Origin: Nostoc mirabile CHAB5784
Lineage (GTDB): Bacteria > Cyanobacteriota > Cyanobacteriia > Cyanobacteriales > Nostocaceae
Direction of reading: 5' to 3'
Assembly: GCF_020829645.1 (NCBI RefSeq)
Contig: NZ_JAIVFS010000037.1
Coordinates: forward strand, 1-64,000
DNA: 64,000 nucleotides
How positions within the stretch are numbered: position 1 is the first letter of the stretch; each line of letters begins with the position of its first letter. This document shows positions 59,726 to 64,000 of the stretch, in pieces. Made by a program: the position numbers and the translations under genes. The notes below the pieces were generated by a model. It saw only the letters and a list, made by a program, of their open reading frames with translations. It ran no database searches and was not told the DNA's origin.

Positions 59726-61228
59726 CTACTCCCCATTCCCCACTTTATCCAAAGACACTGCTACTACTACGTTTTGGCTATTCACCATTGCTGTAATTGT
59801 TGGTTCAGTCCAGCGCACTAACCAACCAGGTTGAATGCCGAAAATCACAATCAGCACAGCTAAAATTGCAGCTGGGCCGCGATCGCTCCAATACACTCGT
59901 GGTAAGTTGGTAACTTGTGCAGACAAGCGTCCAAAAAAGGCGCGATTCAGGAGTATTAGGAAGTAAACCGCAGTTAAGCCTGTGCCAATCATTGATAGCA
60001 GCGTTTGCACTGGAAAAACTGGGAAACTCCCCCGAAAAACGATGAATTCGGAAATAAACCCCAGCATTCCCGGTATCCCAGCGCTGGCCATCACTCCCAC
60101 AACAATCAAGCTACCAATTACAGGCATACCGCGTTCTGGGTTCAGCAGTCCTTGGAGAACTTCTAAATCCCGGCTTCCGGCTTTTTTATACACAACCCCC
60201 ACCAGCAAAAACAGCATGGCGGAAATCAAGCCGTGGCTAATCATCTGCATCACAGCACCCAACACACTTAATGGTGTAGCCGCCGCCGCCGCTAAAAGTA
60301 CGTAGCCCATGTGTCCAATAGAACTGTATGCCACCATTTTTTTCATATCGGTTTGAGCGATCGCACAGGATGCACCATACAGTACACTTACTACTGCCCA
60401 AGTCGCTAACCAAGGAGCCACATAAGCCCAAGCTTCTGGTAACAAGTTCATCCCAAACCGCAGTAAACCATAAGTTCCCAACTTCAACAACACTCCAGCC
60501 AACAGCACAGAAATTGGTGTGGAAGCTTCAACGTGAGCATCTGGCAACCAAGTATGGAAGGGAACCAAAGGAATTTTAATCCCAAAACCTACCAAAATTC
60601 CCCCTAGCAATAAAAGCTGTGTCGCTAGAGGTAGAGTCGTAGGGTTCAAGGTTGCTAGTGCAAAGCTAGAAGAACCACTCAGCCAAACCATGCCGAGGAA
60701 ACTTGCCAAAATCAAGATTCCCGAAACGGCAGTATAAATGAGAAATTTTGTTGCAGCATAACCCCGTTTTTCCCCACCCCAAATAGCTATCAACAGATAT
60801 AGCGGGATTAGTTCCAATTCGTAAAACAAGAAAAATAGCAGTAAATCCTGTGCCAGAAAAGCTCCAGTCACCCCAGCGCTCAATAATAGTATCAAAGAGT
60901 AATAAAATTTAGGACGCTGTAGGGATTCATCGCTACTGTAAATGGCAATGCAAGTTAACAGTGCATTCAAAACCAACAGTGGCAAAGATAAACCATCTAT
61001 TCCCAGGTTATAGTTCAAGCCTAAGACATCTATCCAAGGGAGAGACTCGGCAAACTGTTGAGTGATTTCCCCTGGATGGAACTGAATTGCTAGTACGATT
61101 GTCCATAAGAAAGCGATACTGGCAAAGACCAAAGCCACCCCACGGGCGAATTTACCACTGATGCCAGAGGGCGAGAAACCAATTAAAGCTGCGCCGATTA
61201 ACGGCACTAGAATTAAAACACTAAGCAT
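59726..61228 (-). CDS. ndhD4: NADH dehydrogenase-like subunit NdhD, CO2-uptake type
   Basis: 500 residues, 13-14 membrane helices, proton-pumping antiporter-like subunit. YNLGIDGLSLPLLVLNALLT and LVPFHTWLPDAHVEASTPISVLLAGVLLKLGTYGLLR are the conserved NuoM/NdhD blocks with the catalytic Lys and Glu residues. The adjacent ndhF and cup genes place it in an NDH-1MS/MS' complex. The number 4 is inferred from the ccmK neighbourhood. Confidence 0.88.
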   Translation of the reverse strand: MLSVLILVPLIGAALIGFSPSGISGKFARGVALVFASIAFLWTIVLAIQFHPGEITQQFAESLPWIDVLGLNYNLGIDGLSLPLLVLNALLTCIAIYSSDESLQRPKFYYSLILLLSAGVTGAFLAQDLLLFFLFYELELIPLYLLIAIWGGEKRGYAATKFLIYTAVSGILILASFLGMVWLSGSSSFALATLNPTTLPLATQLLLLGGILVGFGIKIPLVPFHTWLPDAHVEASTPISVLLAGVLLKLGTYGLLRFGMNLLPEAWAYVAPWLATWAVVSVLYGASCAIAQTDMKKMVAYSSIGHMGYVLLAAAAATPLSVLGAVMQMISHGLISAMLFLLVGVVYKKAGSRDLEVLQGLLNPERGMPVIGSLIVVGVMASAGIPGMLGFISEFIVFRGSFPVFPVQTLLSMIGTGLTAVYFLILLNRAFFGRLSAQVTNLPRVYWSDRGPAAILAVLIVIFGIQPGWLVRWTEPTITAMVNSQNVVVAVSLDKVGNGE

Positions 61229-61347
61229 AGATAGAAGGGGATAGGGGATAGGGGATAGGGGATAGGGAAAGAGGGAGAGTATAATAATCCCTAACTCTTA
61301 ACTCTTAACTCCTGTACAGACGCGATTAATCGCGTCTCCTAACTCGC
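61229..61347. repeat. ndhF-ndhD spacer with tandem heptamers and a palindrome
   Basis: Four GGGATAG-type heptamers (61231-61265), then TAACTCT heptamers and the palindrome AGACGCGATTAATCGCGTCT at 61318-61337. It interrupts what should be one operon. Confidence 0.85.
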
Positions 61348-63204
61348 TTAAAAAGGTAATTTATCTAGTAGACCAGATGACCAGCTGATGAATAAACCCA
61401 GGACGCTGACGACCGCTAGGATGGTCAACATATAGCCCTGAGATTGCCCAGAAATGCTGTACTTTAAAGTTTGTCCGCCGAGAATTGTCGCAAACCCAAC
61501 CAAGTTTACAAGACCATCGACTAAATAGCGATCGCTCCAAGCAGAAACTTTAGATAGCAGTGCGACTGCACTCACCACCGTTACGCGATAAACTCGGTCA
61601 ATATAAAAATCATACCCTAACAAGTCCTGCACAAATCTCCACGCCAAGATTCTGGATCTTGACCAAGCTTTGTGTAGATGAACTGTAGACCCTACACCTA
61701 CCCCCACGACGGTAGAAATAAACAACGCTAACGCTACAGACCAATTAATACTTTCCCAATCTGGTAGCAAGTACCATTGCTGTAGCATCAGAGGCACAAG
61801 CAGAGTCAAGACTGTGAGAATCACCATTGGTAAGGCCATCTGCCAACCAACTTCTGGGGTGCGACGGGTCTTTTGTTGCGGTTTCCCCCAGAAGACTAAT
61901 CTAAATACTCTGGTCAAGTTCAATGCTGTCAAGCCATTGACCAATAATAAAACCCCAATCACCCAAGGGCTAATATTCACAAAACCGTCAGCCCATGCTA
62001 GCATTGCCCAAAAGCTTCCTAATGGTAGCAGTGTTACCATCCCGGCTGAACCGACAACAAAGGCAGTGGTTGTGGCTGGCATCCTTGACCACAGACCGCC
62101 CATTTCTGTTAAGTCTTGGCTTTGGGTGGTCAAAATTACTGAACCTGAACTCATGAATAATAATGCTTTAGCGATCGCATGAGTTAACAGCAACATCAAG
62201 GCTACACCCCCTTGCTGCAACCCCACCGCCAAAAACACTAAGCCCATGTATGCACTAGTGGAATGAGATAGCGATCGCTTAATGTCAATTTGAGCTATGG
62301 ATACTAATGTGGCCCCAATCGCTGTCACCGTTCCCATCACTACTAATACATTCAAGGCAACTGGCGACAGGGCTAACAATGGTTGTAGTTTATACAGTAA
62401 ATAAGCACCACCAGCTACTACTAGTGAGTTTCTCATTACCGAGGCGGGGTTGGGCCCTTCCATTGCCTCATCCAACCAAAGATGCAGGGGAAATTGGGCG
62501 CATTTACCAGCAGGCCCAGCAATTAACGTCAATCCTAGCAATGTTGATGTCATTGGGCTTAAATTAGCTGTTTGCGCCCACTCATATAAATCCGAAAAGT
62601 TCAAACTCCCGGCTAAGGTGGAAAGTGTCACCACAGCCATCAGCAGCAACAAGTCTCCCACCCGTTTGGTTAAAAACGCATCCCGCGCCGCCGTCACTAC
62701 TAGCGGTTGAGCATACCAAAATCCCACCAGCAAGTAAGTCGAAAGCGTCAGTACTTCCAAAAGGCCATAGCTGAAAAACAAAGAATCACTGATTGCTAAA
62801 GCACTCAGCGCTGCTTCAAAAAATCCCAGCAGCGCAAAAAAACGTGCCAACGACCAGTCTTTTTCCATGTAACCCAGAGCGTAAACTTGTGCAAGTAAGC
62901 TTAACCCTGTGATTAAAACTGTTGCCCCAATACTGACTGGTGATAGTTCCAAGGCAAAAGATAAGTCTAAATCAGCAGCTTTAAACCACGTCACTAGTAA
63001 CTTTTCTGGTTCTTTATCCCAGATAATGTTAAATACAACCAGGCTATGGACAAAAGCCAAAACGGTCGTCAACAAGTTTATGTATGCCGCAGGTCTTGGC
63101 CCTGTTCGCCGAATTATTCCTATTCCCCACGGCAATGTCAAAATTGCGCCTAATAAGCTATATAAAGGCACAAACCAATTTGTTGAAAATAGAAATTGAT
63201 CCAT
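61348..63204 (-). CDS. ndhF4: NADH dehydrogenase-like subunit NdhF, CO2-uptake type
   Basis: 618 residues with about 16 membrane helices. LLEVLTLSTYLLVGFWYAQP, AGKCAQFPLHLWLDEAMEGPNPASVMRNSLVVAGG and the DIKRSLSHSTSAYMGLV block are NuoL/NdhF signatures, and the C-terminal part contains the lateral helix region. First gene of the leftward ndhF-ndhD-cup unit. Divergent from ccmK across 660 bp, linking inorganic-carbon uptake and the carboxysome. Confidence 0.9.
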   Translation of the reverse strand: MDQFLFSTNWFVPLYSLLGAILTLPWGIGIIRRTGPRPAAYINLLTTVLAFVHSLVVFNIIWDKEPEKLLVTWFKAADLDLSFALELSPVSIGATVLITGLSLLAQVYALGYMEKDWSLARFFALLGFFEAALSALAISDSLFFSYGLLEVLTLSTYLLVGFWYAQPLVVTAARDAFLTKRVGDLLLLMAVVTLSTLAGSLNFSDLYEWAQTANLSPMTSTLLGLTLIAGPAGKCAQFPLHLWLDEAMEGPNPASVMRNSLVVAGGAYLLYKLQPLLALSPVALNVLVVMGTVTAIGATLVSIAQIDIKRSLSHSTSAYMGLVFLAVGLQQGGVALMLLLTHAIAKALLFMSSGSVILTTQSQDLTEMGGLWSRMPATTTAFVVGSAGMVTLLPLGSFWAMLAWADGFVNISPWVIGVLLLVNGLTALNLTRVFRLVFWGKPQQKTRRTPEVGWQMALPMVILTVLTLLVPLMLQQWYLLPDWESINWSVALALFISTVVGVGVGSTVHLHKAWSRSRILAWRFVQDLLGYDFYIDRVYRVTVVSAVALLSKVSAWSDRYLVDGLVNLVGFATILGGQTLKYSISGQSQGYMLTILAVVSVLGLFISWSSGLLDKLPF

Positions 63205-63864
63205 TTAAATTCACCTTGACGACTCAGCCTGAATTTTAAAAAAGCTTTTATACAATTATTTATTTTACAAAATTAATTTAGTAGAAATATCAATATTTTT
63301 TTACTCTTGTTTCAACTAAATTATCATAAGTATTTTTACTTTTATTTACCCTATTAAACTTCGAGAAAATATAACTTTACATAGGTTAAAGCATTTACTT
63401 GCTTTAACCTCACCTTTGTTTTTACATTTTTATTTCTACTTTGAACAAACTACTTTATACGATATATTTGGAAAAATTATATATTTTTCACTTAGTCCTT
63501 GTACATACAGCAAAAATTGGCAGAACCTAGATACAGCATAAGATACAGCAGCTTGTCCTCCCTCCCCAGATAAAATTACCCCTGGTTATGAATGTCGTTT
63601 TGTAAATGTGATAAAGAAATTATAAAGCATAAGTGGCTCCTCTAGGAATCAGTTAACTTTAATTGCTCAGGAGGACAGATAAATTTTTGTTAAGTTTTTT
63701 AAAACTTTCTTATCATAAACTATTATAGTAATTTATATTGCCAGGAAGGCCAACTTTTCCTATGCTTAATTTGGAAGTGTTTTCTTAGCTATTAAGATCA
63801 AGCTCTCCCCGTCAAAAATTTTAAGCGACAGTACAGATTGGATTAATATTGTAGGAGTTCTGCG
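63205..63864. other. Divergent promoter region, ndhF / ccmK
   Basis: 660 bp, very AT-rich. Short inverted stretches such as TAAAGCATTTACTTGCTTTA (63388-63407) could be regulatory. No gene is seen. CcmR/CmpR-type regulation of such units is known but no site can be named. Confidence 0.5.
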
Positions 63865-64000
63865 ATGCCAATTGCAGTTGGGATGATTGAAACGAAGGGC
63901 TTTCCAGCAGTAGTGGAAGCTGCTGATGCGATGGTGAAAGCCGCCCGTGTGACTTTAGTAGGGTATGAAAAAATTGGTAGCGCTCGCGTCACCGTGATAG
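63865..64000 (+). CDS. ccmK: Carboxysome shell protein CcmK (partial, runs off the window)
   Basis: The first 45 residues (MPIAVGMIETKGFPAVVEAA, then DAMVKAARVTLVGYEKIGSA) are those of a BMC-domain hexameric shell protein. AGGAG precedes the ATG at a good distance. It is probably the first gene of the ccmKLMN operon continuing beyond the right edge. Confidence 0.96.
   Translation, partial: MPIAVGMIETKGFPAVVEAADAMVKAARVTLVGYEKIGSARVTVI

Overview
The window is chromosomal DNA of a filamentous, Nostoc/Anabaena-type (Nostocales) cyanobacterium. The evidence is dense HIP1 octamers (GCGATCGC), many heptameric short tandem repeats (CCCAATG, GCAATTC, ATTAGTC types), oxygenic photosynthesis genes (psbV, petE, petJ, petH, prk, por, pds/crtB, ccmK, NDH-1 CO2-uptake genes) and a 441-codon petH with a CpcD-like N-terminal domain. 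Genes sit on both strands in short units separated by repeat-rich spacers.

Layout. 0.7-8.5 kb: a methyltransferase, then a cluster of electron carriers (psbV, plastocyanin petE, cytochrome c6 petJ), a TonB-like repeat protein, a lipase-like hydrolase and a cytochrome b6 paralogue lacking one haem ligand. 8.7-14.8 kb: a CPA1/RCK cation antiporter, tRNA-Glu, an SRPBCC protein, a GAF histidine-kinase-like protein whose phospho-acceptor His is Asp, and a ribbon-helix-helix protein. 15.1-20.3 kb: an accessory segment with an HNH endonuclease, a decayed polysaccharide deacetylase and a tRNA array of 29 genes or gene remnants packed into about 3 kb. Several array members are degenerate, some encode CCA, and four are interrupted by tiny repeats (19-61 bp) inserted at TTC, three of them in the T-loop. 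20.5-31.5 kb: nagZ, a PhyH-type dioxygenase, carotenoid genes crtP-crtB, tRNA-Ser, an amino-acid-binding lipoprotein, a beta-barrel protein and the succinate dehydrogenase flavoprotein. 31.6-33.7 kb: small toxin-antitoxin-like genes (DUF6887/DUF6888 pairs, HigA with a truncated HigB). 33.7-47.5 kb: por, a DUF29 protein, a yybP-ykoY manganese riboswitch with its UPF0016/Mnx gene, a TPR protein, a homocysteine-biosynthesis protein, metK, prk, petH and hom.

47.5-58.3 kb is a second accessory region. It holds three Uma2/DUF820 paralogues (one truncated), a GDSL hydrolase with a sugar-nucleotide epimerase, an intact HigBA pair, a 21-bp tandem repeat array, a large membrane-anchored NACHT NTPase, a RAYT transposase, and a UPF0175/DUF3368 toxin-antitoxin pair whose toxin gene is split by a miniature inverted-repeat element. 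58.3-64 kb returns to core carbon-concentrating functions: cupB/chpX-type CO2 hydration protein, ndhD and ndhF on the minus strand, divergent from a carboxysome shell gene ccmK cut by the window edge.

The strongest theme of the window is layered invasion by non-autonomous repeats. At least four families can be resolved by target-site duplications or by paralogue comparison, and one of them has struck tRNA genes at the conserved T-loop. All functional calls are from reading the sequence; no database search was possible.
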